From Madurella fahalii (Eukaryota; Ascomycota; Sordariomycetes; Sordariales), in contig CM056875.1 in assembly GCA_029876055.1 (NCBI GenBank), forward strand, positions 8,643,001-8,707,000: a stretch of DNA of 64,000 nucleotides. Direction: 5' to 3'. The notes beneath the pieces are model-generated. The model did no database searches, was not told where the DNA came from, and worked only from the letters and a program-made list of their open reading frames with translations. Numbering within the stretch: the stretch's first letter is position 1; the number at the start of each line of letters is the position of its first letter. Shown one piece after another: positions 34,569 to 44,360 of this stretch. The position numbers and the translations under genes were made by a program.

Positions 34569-35318
34569 TGAGCGATACCCGATCATGCCAGTCAAGAGGT
34601 ATCTGGCTGAATACTGACAACAGATTTGCAGCGCCAGCGCCAACCGGGGCACCCCCCTGAGCCGTAACGCCTTCAGGTCCGATTAAACGGGAGCAAGGGG
34701 AAAGGGGACGAGGTTGGATAGGGCACCCAGATAGAGTGATCTCGGGACGGGATGGGTGGTTCAATCCTTCATGCTTTCCTTAACTGTACTTATATTGCGG
34801 CTTTAGCATCCCAAATGAATCCATGGCATTAATGGCAGCATTACCTCTGGCTTGCTCAATATGTGCATCGAGGCCCCATCATGGACGGCGAGGAGCACAC
34901 AATGACTGAGCCAAGTAGAACAACTTCTCCGATTTTCGATACCTACAAACGGGGAGAGCCTATTTTAAACCACGTCCCTTGTTTCATGCAAAGAGCCCAA
35001 GCCTCTCAACGCCATTCATCTAGACAAGAGAGCCCCCAAGTCAAACAGGAGCAAAAAGCCAGCCCACGGTAATTCCACGGTAATTAGCAAGCATTTGATG
35101 TTGAGACAGACCGCAAAACGGTTGCCGTGCAATGTCCACGATTCAGCCAATAGGGATATGGCCGCGTCAGTTAAGGACGGGAGGAATCATCGACGAGCCG
35201 GAGCAAGCAGTCCACAGCCACCATGGGTTGATGGGTGGAGTTGCCCGGTAATTTGTGTTCACCGAAGATGAGAAGGAAAAGGGCAATCCGCATCCCAATT
35301 CTTTTTTTTTTTTTTTTT
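34569..35318. other. Intergenic: convergent 3' flanks
   Basis: About 750 nt between convergent genes with no gene seen. At its right end lies an 18-nt T-tract (35302-35319) abutting the NHP2 stop codon, which reads as poly-A on the NHP2 sense strand. Confidence 0.7.
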
Positions 35319-36260
35319 TCAGGAGCGGTTCTGCCTTGCCTTTTCCCTCTCGGCGATCTGCAGCGGGTGTGTGCCCTTGACCCACGGCTGGACCTGCACC
35401 TTCCACTGCTTCTCCGCCAGCTTGACCAGGTCCTTCCACGCCTCGAGGTAGTCCTCTGGGCTGACCTTCTTGTCATCGGCGTCGTCCATGTCGGCGTCGT
35501 CGCCGTCCTTCTTGCTCTTCTTGTTGCCGCTGTTGCTGTCGTTGCCGCCCTTCTTGCCCTCGGGCTTGAGCATGACCACGCTGGTGGCACGCTTGGTGCA
35601 CGCCGCCACGCCGAGGTCCGCCCGCGAGCGGATGTACAGGTAGGGCACGCCGTGCTCCTCGCACAGGATGGGGAAGTGCATGATGACGTCCATCGGGGAG
35701 ATGTCGCCGGCGATGATGACCAGCCCAGGGGCGTCGATGGCACCTGACGCGGCCGTCTTGGGTGGGCACTTCTTGATGGCCTTCTCGCACTCTTTCACGC
35801 CCCGGTGGATCGACTTGAGCTTGGCACCTGCAGGTGGATGACGGTCAGTAAGTTTTGTGTATGAAAAAGAGATTGGACGCTTTTTGCAGTCCGCAAATGT
35901 TGACGCACCCTTCTTGATCAGCTTGAAAATCTTCTTGTGTGTCTTGTCGTCGGCGAGCGGTAGCGCAAACGGCACCAGCTCCTCTGCCGGTTTGATGATA
36001 TCCTCGGGGTCGACCTCGATCTCGTCATCCTTGAGGTCGGACGAGGCGGCGGCATCGGCTTGTAGGTGGGCGTCGAGAGCGCGCGCGAGCTTGTCCTGCT
36101 TGGCCTTGTCCTTCTTCTTGTCCTTTTTCTCCTTGCGGATGCCGTCGCTTTCACTGCGCTTCTTGTCCTTCTTGTCCTTCTTCTCCGACTTGTCCTTGCT
36201 CTTCCTGTCCTTCTTCAGCTTCTTGTCGTCAACGACCTCGACCCTGTCCTCGGCCGCCAT
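35319..36260 (-). CDS. NHP2: H/ACA snoRNP protein Nhp2 (L7Ae family)
   Basis: Nhp2 is a core protein of H/ACA snoRNPs, which guide pseudouridylation of rRNA and snRNA in the nucleolus. Exons 35909-36260 and 35319-35827; 286 aa after removing an 81-nt intron (35828-35908, GTGCGT...CTGCAG). The L7Ae-type core runs from FALPLADDKTHKKIFKLIKK through GVKECEKAIKKC, APGLVIIAGDISPMDVI and HFPILCEEHGVPYLYIRS. Yeast Nhp2 is 156 aa. The extra length here is a lysine-rich N-terminus (about 60 residues, KKDKKDKKRSE type) and a charged insertion after the core (KKSKKDGDDADMDDADD) followed by SPEDYLEAWKDLVKLAEKQW. The intron is a multiple of three and contains no in-frame stop, so a 313-aa retained form is also readable. 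The gene is divergent from GCD7. Confidence 0.92.
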   Translation of the reverse strand: MAAEDRVEVVDDKKLKKDRKSKDKSEKKDKKDKKRSESDGIRKEKKDKKKDKAKQDKLARALDAHLQADAAASSDLKDDEIEVDPEDIIKPAEELVPFALPLADDKTHKKIFKLIKKGASTFADCKKRPISFSYTKLTDRHPPAGAKLKSIHRGVKECEKAIKKCPPKTAASGAIDAPGLVIIAGDISPMDVIMHFPILCEEHGVPYLYIRSRADLGVAACTKRATSVVMLKPEGKKGGNDSNSGNKKSKKDGDDADMDDADDKKVSPEDYLEAWKDLVKLAEKQWKVQVQPWVKGTHPLQIAEREKARQNRS

Positions 36261-36849
36261 TGTGGTGTGTGTTGCTTGGAGAGGATCCGCTGGGCGTAGC
36301 GAGTATCAGAAAGACCGAGTCGGTTCCCAGTACATATATTACGTATAGTATATGTGGCTCTTGAAGGGACTTGGTCGAGGAGCGAGTGCCTGGCAGGAAC
36401 AATCACAGCGTTTCGCGTCGCTTCACCGAGTCGCACCTTTCTCGCAGATTTTCAGAATTGGCGGGCCAAAATTTGTCGACCAATTGTAACAGCCTTGGGT
36501 CCAAACTGGCCTTGGCCCGATGTTTAGCCGCAGCAGGGATTGCGGGAAGTGCGGGGCACTCTGCATTACCCCACTGTAATTTCTTCGGCGTCGGAAGCTC
36601 TGAATGCGTCCATTGACTCACATCGAGCCAATTCGATGCTGGACAAACCCAACAACTGAGCAGCCTCTGCCCACAACCTCTCATGCAGGACCTTTTTTCG
36701 ACAGCAATTAGAGAACAGTCAGTCCCGAACTTTTGCTCCGGCTATCGACAGCTGTAGTGCGTGACGCGGGGTAATTCAAACTTCTGGCATTACCTTCCAG
36801 TTCCGATTCCACCTCCCGGCCTCATCACACCACACACAAAGCCAAGGCG
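36261..36849. promoter_or_regulatory. Divergent promoter region NHP2 / GCD7
   Basis: A 589-nt interval between two divergent genes for ribosome biogenesis and translation initiation. I see no other gene. Specific binding sites could not be assigned. Confidence 0.5.
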
Positions 36850-38239
36850 ATGGCGCCGTCACAAGCAACCTACACGCCAAGCTTGGACAAGCTGATAAAG
36901 TCCCTCAAGGGCCAAACCCTCGAGGCCTCGATCGAATCGCTGATCTTGTCAGTCCGTTTTCAACCACGCTTCTCCTTCACACACCTAACCCTATTGTACT
37001 TCACAGCCTCCTCAAGAGAAGACAAGTCAAAGGCGATGAGTGCGCCCAGGCGACTGCGCATATTCTCCGTCAGGTCGTAGCAAAATCGAAATGGCACGAC
37101 GTCGATCAGCTTCTCTCCAGAATCCAGAGCGCGGGGTCGAGGTTGGCTCGGGCTGCCCCGCATGAACCAGTGATTGGAAACATTGTACGGCGCGTGTTGG
37201 GCCTTATTCGGGACGAGGCGTCTGAAGACCGGAATGCCGATGACTTGGGCAGCGAGGCAGCTTCCGACATCCAAAGCCTAGCCCCGAGCGCACCGCCTCC
37301 CCACCCTCCGAGGCAACCAACGCTCCCCATCCGGCCGCCTCCGTCAGTCTCGACAGGCCTGCAAGTCTCCAAGTCCATGTTCAACCTGCTCTCGGTAGCG
37401 GACGCTGGCGAATCTCCTATGACAGGAGCCTCCACCCCACTGTCTCAGGCGCAGCCAGCGAGCGTGCATACACTACGATCCGAGGTCATGGACGGGATCG
37501 AAGAGATCATGGACGAGATAGGCCAGGCCGACGACCAGATTGCGAGCTTTGCGGACATTCAGATCCACCCGGGTGATTTTGTGCTGGCGTATCAGCCGTC
37601 CAGAACAGTCGAAAAGTTCCTGATCAAGGCGGCCTCAAAACGCCGCTTCACCGTCATTATCGCCGGATTAGAGCCTCCGACCCATGGGAGCGAAGCTCCG
37701 TACGCCACATTACGGAAGAAGCTCAATGGTGCTGGGGTCAATACGATCAATCTAGCGAGCAACGGTTTGATGGCTTACATACCAAGGGTCAACAAGGTCA
37801 TCTTCGGTGTAAAAGCCGTGTACCAGAACGGGGGACTGCTTGTGGACAGCGGATCATGCATCGCTGCCCAGGCGGCGCACGAGTACCTGAAGCCCGTCAT
37901 CGCTCTAAGCCCGGTCTACAAATTCTGTCCAGAGGACCCATCCGACGAAGTCTCGAGGGGCGACTTGGGCAATCCTTCCAGCTATGTGAGCTATGCAAAT
38001 GGCCCGGAAGTAGACGCCCTCGATGTTGAGAACACCGTCACCGACTATATACCACCCGAGCTCGTCGACGTCTATCTGACGAATCTGTACGTTGCGGGGC
38101 ATCCACCCAAGTACGCTGTGACTCCCATACTAACGTCTACCGCAGGGGTCCTCAAACCCGACACCACCTCGCCAGTATCCTTGCCGACCACTATAAAACC
38201 GAGGATATAGGTTTTTCGATGCAGCTTGGCGAACCGTAA
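36850..38239 (+). CDS. GCD7: Translation initiation factor eIF2B subunit beta
   Basis: eIF2B-beta is part of the regulatory subcomplex of the guanine-nucleotide exchange factor for eIF2, which senses phosphorylated eIF2-alpha. Exons 36850-36947, 37007-38086 and 38146-38239; introns 59 and 59 nt; 423 aa. The N-terminal helical part (SLDKLIKSLKGQTLEASIESLI...LLKRRQVKG) is followed by a proline-rich insertion (SAPPPHPPRQP). The Rossmann-like IF-2B domain shows GDFVLAYQPSRTVEKFL, FTVIIAGLEPPTHG, NTINLASNGLMAYIPRVNKVIFGVKAVYQNGG and CIAAQAAHEYLKPVIALSPVYKF. The C-terminus, TDYIPPELVDVYLTNLG plus the exon-3 tail, is typical of the beta rather than the alpha or delta subunit. Splicing of intron 2 (with a CATACTAAC branch site) is needed to reach this tail. 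Confidence 0.94.
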
Positions 38240-38864
38240 GGCTGAGGGTGCAAGCAGGCCAGCGTACTTCCAGGCCGCGACTGAAGAACGCGGCAGCCCT
38301 TTGTAATGGTCCCTGCAACCCGAATCCAGACCAGTCGCATCCGCATGCTCGCGGCCCAGTAAAATGACAGGTTGTTCAGTAATCAGCATGACAGCATCAT
38401 GGGGCCGCGTAAGCAGGCGCAGGCTTGCGTGGAACAAAGATGCGGGGAACAAGCGAAGACCCGGCGAAGGGGGCGATGTCAGCCAAGCCTCCGGGGTCCC
38501 GCTCGCTAAAGTTGCTTGATCAGTGGCCCTGGGCAAATGGGAGGCCTGCCTGGGCAACATGTGGTGGCGTTAAGCTTCCGCGGCGTCCCGGAGCCTACTC
38601 TACCGTTCACAGGCTCGCCTCACTCTGAGGCCACGGGCGAAGTCCAGGCTGCCACCGTCGCCATGGCGTGTTCAAGAATAAGCCCGCAATATATCCGCGT
38701 CACCCCACCTGCCTGTCCCAGCAAGCCCTTCTCGTTACCTCCTGCTTAAGAGTTGCTGCCATTCATGAGGGCATAAGACATCTAAACCAACGATCTCCTG
38801 TGAACCTGAACGACATAAGGACCCTAAATCTGACTTTGAGCAACGGACTTGATATATTCGCGCT
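38240..38864. other. Intergenic: GCD7 3' flank and promoter of downstream gene
   Basis: About 625 nt. No gene or structured element is seen. Confidence 0.65.
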
Positions 38865-41246
38865 ATGCCTTCGCATCCTGAGGACGTGCCTCCTCCCCCT
38901 TATACCGAGACAGACATCTTCTCCACTTCCGGCCGAGCTCCGTCTCCTGGCCGGAGAGACTCGCATACCCTCGATGATCAGTCGACCTCGTCTACAAATG
39001 GCGACGTGATTTACACCCCCCCGCTCACCCCGCGGAGCTCTCACCTCTCCAACTTCGCCGGCGAAGTTGATCATGCCGCAAACTCACCTGCTGCCGCGTA
39101 CTTTGAGAGTCGCCCAGCTCCCCTCCTCAGCCAGCCTCATATCATCCATCCCATCACCGTCAGGGATGGCTCGACCCCAGACAACCTGCCATACCCCAGC
39201 GAACTTGCCGTGCGCGATGTGCGCCCCGAGGACTGGCAGACCTTTGCCAACTACCTGATGCCGCACTACTCGGCAGTAAACAACGAGCAGGTCATCGACC
39301 GCAAGCTCCGCGCCGAGGGCATCACCAGCAACAGCGGCGATAACAAGTCCGATCACAACAATGACGACACCCGCTCGCAGACCTCTGGTCGGAGCCACGC
39401 CGAAGCCCAGCTGGACCAGATCCGCTGCCCTGTTGACCACGCCGACGCCGATGCCGCCCGCCGCCGGCAGAATATCGAGGCGACGGTGCGCGAATGGAAC
39501 GAGGGCTTTTTCGGCCCGCGCCACATCACCATCCGCGTTAATGGTGATGGTAACTCGCCGCCGGCCGACGAGCCGCCGCAGCCGCAGGTGCACATGCCGG
39601 GCGCGTGGGACCAAAGCTTTGATCAGCAGGGTTCAACCGCCACTGCCGAACCGGCTCCGGGTGCTTCTTCCCGTTCCCGGTTTGGGAGGTTCAATCCGTT
39701 TGGCGGCGGCGGCGGCGGCGGCGGCGGCAACAGCAGCGGAGGGAGAGGAGGAGGGAGAGGCGGGTTCCGTTGGGGCGGGATTAGCCTTGATGGTGAGAGG
39801 GTGACGATTGGTGATAGCTTCGTCGCGGATGGCCGGACGGGGTCAGTGAGGATTGGCGGGATCGTTGCCGATAGTAATGGGATCAGTATCAATGGGCGGT
39901 CGATGTTTGGTGGCGGCTTTGGACCCGGAAGGGGCATGGGCCGGGGGGGTAGAGGTGGTTGTGGTTATCGGAGCTATCCTGGCGGGTGGCCGTTTGGCGG
40001 AGGGCATTGTGGAGGTTTTACCGGGCGCGGCCGAGGCCATCATGCTTGGGGACGGGGACACAGCTGGTGGAATCCTCCTCGCGCTCAGACAATGCCTCAA
40101 CCTGAACCTTCGTCAGCGCGCCAAGATGGCGAGTCCGGGGCGGACCATGACGCGCCAGAGCGCGGCCGCGGACGTTGGGGGCATCATCAATTTCATCCTC
40201 ACGACAGCCGCCATCGATCGCGATCGAGCTCTGTGTCCAGCACCAGCTCCCACTCATCATGCTGCTCCGAGTCCACTGTCGGCTCTCTGCCGGATTATGA
40301 TGAACTCCGGGATGCGCAGCTGCCCGTCACGAAGAAGTACCTCCAGGAATGGCTCCACCACCCGGAGCAGCCCATCACCAAGGAAAAGGTCAAGCAGATC
40401 AAGGGTGAGATCAAACAGGCGCGGAACGCAGCGCCTAGCGGGAACGAGCGTCTTGATCATATCGCCGCACTCCGGCGAGAGGTCAAAGACCTCCTGAGGG
40501 AATGGAAGAGGCTTAAGAAGGAGCAGAAGCGGCAGCGCCGACAACTCAGCCGTGAAAAGAGGCGGCGCCGCAGGGAGGAGAAGCGCGAGCGGAGGCAGGT
40601 CAAGCGCGAGATGCGCCAGACGGCGAGGGAGATGCGGCGGGAGCAGCGCCACCACCCCCATTTCCCACCCTTTGGCGCCGTCCCGCCTATTCCTCCTGTT
40701 TTCCCGGTCTCACACGGCGATTCCATTCCCGCGCCGCCGCCGCCGCCGAATCCGATGTTCCCTTTCCCGGGGGTGACGGACTTTGCCAATCCCTTCCGCA
40801 ATCACCCATGGGGTTGGGGCCGTGGTGCGCCGCCTCCTCCTCCCGGAGGAATACCCCCCGGTGCCTGGCCAGGTGGCAACGACAATGCCGATAACGATAC
40901 AAACACCCACCAGGGACCCTCGGGGGATAAGTACAAGGCCGCCTCGGACCTAGAAGCGGAACTCATGGTGAAGGAGGCCGAGCTGTTCAAGCTGCACGAG
41001 GCAATTGCCCTGGAGCAGGCAGCACGGGCGGGTGGGAGCAGAAGTGGTGGCGGGTCGCCGCCGTACAGTGATGCGGACGGGAGCGGGAAATTCGAGAAGA
41101 AGCTCTCCAGCAAGGAGGAGGAAGCGCTGGCGATGGAGAGGGAGATTGAGGCGCTGGCGGCGACTATGGAGGCGTTGAGGACGGAGGCGGATGAGGAGTT
41201 TGCGAGAGAGTTGGCGGAGGAGGAGACGAGAAGGGCGAGGTGCTGA
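38865..41246 (+). CDS. Uncharacterised 793-aa protein with PPxY motif, RGG-rich and charged coiled-coil regions
   Basis: An intronless ORF of 793 codons. I do not recognise a named domain. Seen in order: an N-terminal PPPPY (residues 9-13), a WW-domain (Rsp5/Nedd4) ligand type; a more ordered stretch (about 105-150, AVRDVRPEDWQTFANYLMPHY) ending in DRKLRAEG; a Gly-rich region (about 270-410) with RGG-type repeats, a run of nine or more glycines and the pattern RVTIGDSFVADGRTGSVRIGG; a Ser/His-rich part; a strongly basic helical segment (about 515-610, rich in RREKR) predicted to be coiled-coil; a Pro-rich region (PPPPPPNPMFPFPG); and an acidic/Ala helical C-terminus (about 700-790). The first ATG is used, and codon use matches neighbouring genes. 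It could be an adaptor or RNA-associated protein, but that is speculation. Confidence 0.78.
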   Translation: MPSHPEDVPPPPYTETDIFSTSGRAPSPGRRDSHTLDDQSTSSTNGDVIYTPPLTPRSSHLSNFAGEVDHAANSPAAAYFESRPAPLLSQPHIIHPITVRDGSTPDNLPYPSELAVRDVRPEDWQTFANYLMPHYSAVNNEQVIDRKLRAEGITSNSGDNKSDHNNDDTRSQTSGRSHAEAQLDQIRCPVDHADADAARRRQNIEATVREWNEGFFGPRHITIRVNGDGNSPPADEPPQPQVHMPGAWDQSFDQQGSTATAEPAPGASSRSRFGRFNPFGGGGGGGGGNSSGGRGGGRGGFRWGGISLDGERVTIGDSFVADGRTGSVRIGGIVADSNGISINGRSMFGGGFGPGRGMGRGGRGGCGYRSYPGGWPFGGGHCGGFTGRGRGHHAWGRGHSWWNPPRAQTMPQPEPSSARQDGESGADHDAPERGRGRWGHHQFHPHDSRHRSRSSSVSSTSSHSSCCSESTVGSLPDYDELRDAQLPVTKKYLQEWLHHPEQPITKEKVKQIKGEIKQARNAAPSGNERLDHIAALRREVKDLLREWKRLKKEQKRQRRQLSREKRRRRREEKRERRQVKREMRQTAREMRREQRHHPHFPPFGAVPPIPPVFPVSHGDSIPAPPPPPNPMFPFPGVTDFANPFRNHPWGWGRGAPPPPPGGIPPGAWPGGNDNADNDTNTHQGPSGDKYKAASDLEAELMVKEAELFKLHEAIALEQAARAGGSRSGGGSPPYSDADGSGKFEKKLSSKEEEALAMEREIEALAATMEALRTEADEEFARELAEEETRRARC

Positions 41247-41782
41247 TTTATGCGTTGTCTAATGATTGTATGATACCGTTTCTGTTTTGGGGGGTTACTG
41301 GATGATATATACCAATGGTCTTTTTTTGCTGGGCAGTGGGAAACCGCGCAATGAGCAAAGCTCATGAGTGTAAACGAATGGGATAGCAAGGCCTGTCATG
41401 ATAGTAACGATTCCTTCGCCTCCACTCACCTACTCACCGCACTGAACATGGGGCGGTAAAAACCAAAATTTTCCCACTTTTCTCCTCGTACTAAGCATGA
41501 GTGAAGTAAGACTTCTTACCCTGTTCAGTACTTCCATCGATCTCATCGTGCCGAGCATGAGTGAAGTTAGACTTCTATCCCTCGCAGTCATAGTCCCGTC
41601 TTTCGCCTGGGACTACGCTTCATACAGGGAAATTCCCCCAAATTCTATACGTCTCACTGTGACACCAGACCCTCTACCATAACGGCGTATTGTCCCAGGC
41701 CTACATAGTAGAAAAAAAAAAAAAGAACTTTTCATGATCCCCCTTCCAATACCTGCAGATAACGCCGTCTATAAACCACCTT
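41247..41782. other. Intergenic: convergent 3' flanks with a direct repeat
   Basis: 536 nt between convergent genes. It contains two diverged ~42-nt direct repeats exactly 60 nt apart (41481 and 41541) and an A-tract near 41711. No credible ORF is seen. Confidence 0.7.
41481..41582. repeat. Pair of ~42-nt direct repeats, 60-nt period
   Basis: Copies at 41481-41522 and 41541-41582 share AGCATGAGTGAAGT and AGACTTCT cores, with about seven mismatches over 42 nt by eye. The offset is exactly 60 nt. The flanks beyond the pair do not continue the period. Confidence 0.85.
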
Positions 41783-42638
41783 TCATGCGTGTTTACTCTC
41801 GACTCTCTCCACCAGCTCACCCACCCCCAGCCCCCTCCCGACCTTGACCTTGATCTTACTATCGCCCGGCTTCCCCTTGGCCGGGTCCCGCCCGACATCG
41901 CCGACGGCCTCGCCTTCGTCGGCCGGCTCGTCGCCGCCGTTCTTGAGCGCCGGCTCGTCCGCGTCGTCGCCGGCGCTGCTGCTCTCGCCCTCCCTGGTCT
42001 TCTGCCTGTCCTCGGCCTCGCCCTCGGCCTCCTCGCGCAGCTGCTCCCGGATGAGCGACAGGTCCAGCTTCATGCAGTAGGCGTCCTCGCCGTCGGCGTA
42101 GTACTTGGACTCGGTCTTCTCCGTCTTGAAGCCGAGCGTGTCGCGGTAGAGGTGGATGGCGGCCTTGTTGGAGACGCGCACGTGCAGCGAGACGTAGTGC
42201 GCGCCAAACGTCTCGACCATGGCCAGTTCTGCGGAAACCCCATGGGGGATGGGGTTTTTGTCTTAGTATCAGGGGCCAAAGAAAAAAGGTGGGGGGAAGG
42301 GGGGGGGGGGGGGGCCAGATCGTACGGCTCTGCCGCATCAGCTTCTCGGCAATGCCCAACCGCCGGTGGGTGCGCATGACTGACAGCGACGTGATGTGGC
42401 CGTGCTGCACGCCGTCGGTGGGCTCCTCCTCCATCTTGGCTAGTACGTAGCCCACGATCTTGGGGTAGTCGTAGGGCGTCTTGGGCGGGCGCGAGGCATC
42501 GACGGCGACATAGGACAGCTGCGGCCACGAGAGGGCGTGGTAGAGGTAGTATTTTAGGAAGTAGTTCTCGGGGAGGTTCTCGATGTTGGCGTGCTGAATC
42601 AGCGGTATGTCTGACGCGCGGAGGAGGCGGATGTCCAT
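41783..42638 (-). CDS. NAA10: N-terminal acetyltransferase A catalytic subunit Naa10 (Ard1)
   Basis: The catalytic subunit of NatA, which acetylates the N-termini of nascent proteins (Ser, Ala, Thr and others after Met removal) on the ribosome together with Naa15. Exons 42326-42638 and 41783-42228 with a 97-nt intron; 252 aa. The start MDIRLLRASDIPLIQHANIENLPENY is characteristic of Naa10. The GNAT fold has the acetyl-CoA loop RRLGIAEKLM (Q/RxxGxG/A type) just before the intron, then SLHVRVSNKAAIHLYRDTLGF and KYYADGEDAYCMK. The C-terminal ~90 residues are an acidic, disordered extension of the kind common in fungi. The intron holds a 16-nt G/C homopolymer (42299-42314) beginning 11 nt inside the donor. 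Confidence 0.94.
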
Positions 42639-43159
42639 TGCGGCGGGCTGTCTGGGCAGAAAGGGAGGGGGGAGGAGGGTAGTGGGGGAGGATTCGTCCT
42701 TTCAATTGATTGAGTTGGGGATGCCTGGACTACGGTGCTGTGTAAGGCTGCCGCGGCAAAATGTTGGGTTTGGTTTGCTGAGCGCGCTGAAGCACCGCAG
42801 TTGAGCGCTTCGGTGGGCTGGGGTGGGCCCCGAGTCCAAACTGAATAGCCTTGTCCCGCAGCCGTTGCGCTGTGGAGCTGCCATGTGGGGTCCCTGTAGC
42901 CGCGCAAATGGAGGGGCAGCGCCTCCCGAAGCTCGGCCGACATCGCCGGAGATGCGGGGCACTGTGCTTCTCCAAACCGCCCGAGAGGTGTCACTTACAC
43001 CTCGGGCGCGGGATTTCTTACCGAGTTACCTCTGTGTGTGTATATATATGTATATCTAAGCAAATCACGTCCAATTGACTCTGTAGACTCCTCGTTCGTA
43101 CTTTTGCGTATTGGGCACGGGCAGTGACATCAGCAAAGCACACATCGTGGTATCCGACA
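42639..43159. other. Intergenic: divergent promoter region NAA10 / SDR
   Basis: 521 nt between divergent genes. I see no ORF with support. A short TA dinucleotide stretch (gtatatatatgtatat) lies about 43041-43056, about 105-120 nt upstream of the SDR start. Confidence 0.6.
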
Positions 43160-44057
43160 ATGTCTCGACCCCTCGACGGCAAACTCGCCATCATCACCGG
43201 CGCCTCTCGGGGTCCGTCCCTCTCTTATCACCGAGTTCTCGATGGCTAACTCTTCTCCAGGTATCGGCGCGGCCGTAGCCAAGAACCTCGCGTCCAAGGG
43301 CTGTAACGTCGTCCTCAACTACACATCGCCCTCTTCCACCGACCTGGCCAACTCCCTCGCCTCAGAGTTCTCCTCAGCCTACAACGTCCGCGCCGTCGCT
43401 ATCCAAGCAGACGTCGGCACATCCTCGGGGCCATCCGAGCTCATCGCCGCCGCCCGCAACAACTTCTCCAGCCCGGACAACAAGTTCCAAATCGACATCA
43501 TCATCAACAACGCGGGGATCGCCCTCAACGCGCCCCTCGAGCGCGTCACCATCGCGGATTTCGAGGCCACCTACCGGGTCAACGTCCTGGGGCCGTTGCT
43601 GGTGGTGCAGGCGGCGCAGGCGTACCTGCCGACGGACCGGTCCGGGCGCATCGTCAACATCTCGTCCGTCTCGTCGTCGACGGGCTTCGTCACGCAGTCG
43701 GTGTACGGCGGCACCAAGGCGGCGCTCGAGGCCATGACGCGCACGTGGGCGCGCGAGCTGGCCGAGAGCGCCACCGTCAACGCCGTCAACCCGGGCCCCG
43801 TCGAAGGGCCCATGTACGCCGCCAACCCGCCCGAGTTCCTGGCCGGCATCAAGGGCTGGGTCATGCACACGCCGCTGATGCGCGCGAGGGAGGGCGTCGA
43901 TGAGGACGACGTCGTCAGCGACGCCAGGGAGAGCGGGGGCAGGCCCGCCAAGACGAGGGAGGTGGCCGGCATCGTGGGGATGTTGTGCTCCGAGGAGGCG
44001 GGCTGGTGTACGGGCCAGGTGGTTTGTGCGAACGGCGGGATGGTGATGCTGCACTAG
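43160..44057 (+). CDS. Short-chain dehydrogenase/reductase (classical SDR)
   Basis: An NAD(P)-dependent oxidoreductase of the classical SDR family, closest in appearance to 3-oxoacyl-ACP-reductase-like enzymes. Exons 43160-43211 and 43261-44057 with a 49-nt intron; 282 aa. The cofactor motif TGASRGIG (residues 13-20) is split by the intron and restored by splicing. IINNAGIA gives the NNAG motif. The catalytic residues are Ser in NISSVSSSTGF and Tyr166-x3-Lys170 in SVYGGTKAALE. NPGPVEGPM is the conserved PG motif after the active site. An insertion (REGVDEDDVVSDARESGGRP) precedes the C-terminal GWCTGQVVCANGG block. No targeting signal is seen. The substrate is unknown. Confidence 0.9.
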
Positions 44058-44236
44058 ATGGTTGCTCGTTTGCCTTGGGGAACAGGAGAGGGAAGGGAGT
44101 GGTGTATTGTAGACGGATAAGGTCTTGGCTCTCCGCTTGGCTGTGGGCTCCCGTTGCTTAGCATTAGGTAAATAAACCTCTTTTCCTCACGCCCCATCCA
44201 ACAAGCATTCCCTGTCGGAGCCACACACGACGCAGA

Positions 44237-44326
44237 TCGGGTATGGTGTAGCGGTAACATCGTTGACTCTCAAGCTTCAGCTCTGAGTGCCCTCAACAGC
44301 CCGGGGTTCGACTCCCCGTATCCGAG
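44237..44326 (+). tRNA. tRNA-Glu (anticodon CTC) with 19-nt intron
   Basis: It folds as a full cloverleaf: acceptor TCGGGTA/TATCCGA (one G-T pair), T8-G9, D-stem GTGT/ACAT, anticodon stem GTTGA/TCAAC, T-arm CGGGG-TTCGACT-CCCCG, and discriminator G44326. The anticodon loop C-T-CTC-A is interrupted after position 37 by a 19-nt intron (44273-44291). The intron contains TGAG, which can pair with the anticodon, as is usual for nuclear tRNA introns. Anticodon CTC (44269-44271) decodes GAG. The A and B boxes are present. Confidence 0.93.
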
Positions 44327-44354
44327 AATGAGATGATCCAAGGGTTGGACATCA

Positions 44355-44360
44355 TTTTTT
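44355..44360 (+). terminator. RNA polymerase III T-run terminator for tRNA-Glu
   Basis: Six T residues 28 nt after the tRNA 3' end, with a second run of five T shortly after. Confidence 0.7.
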
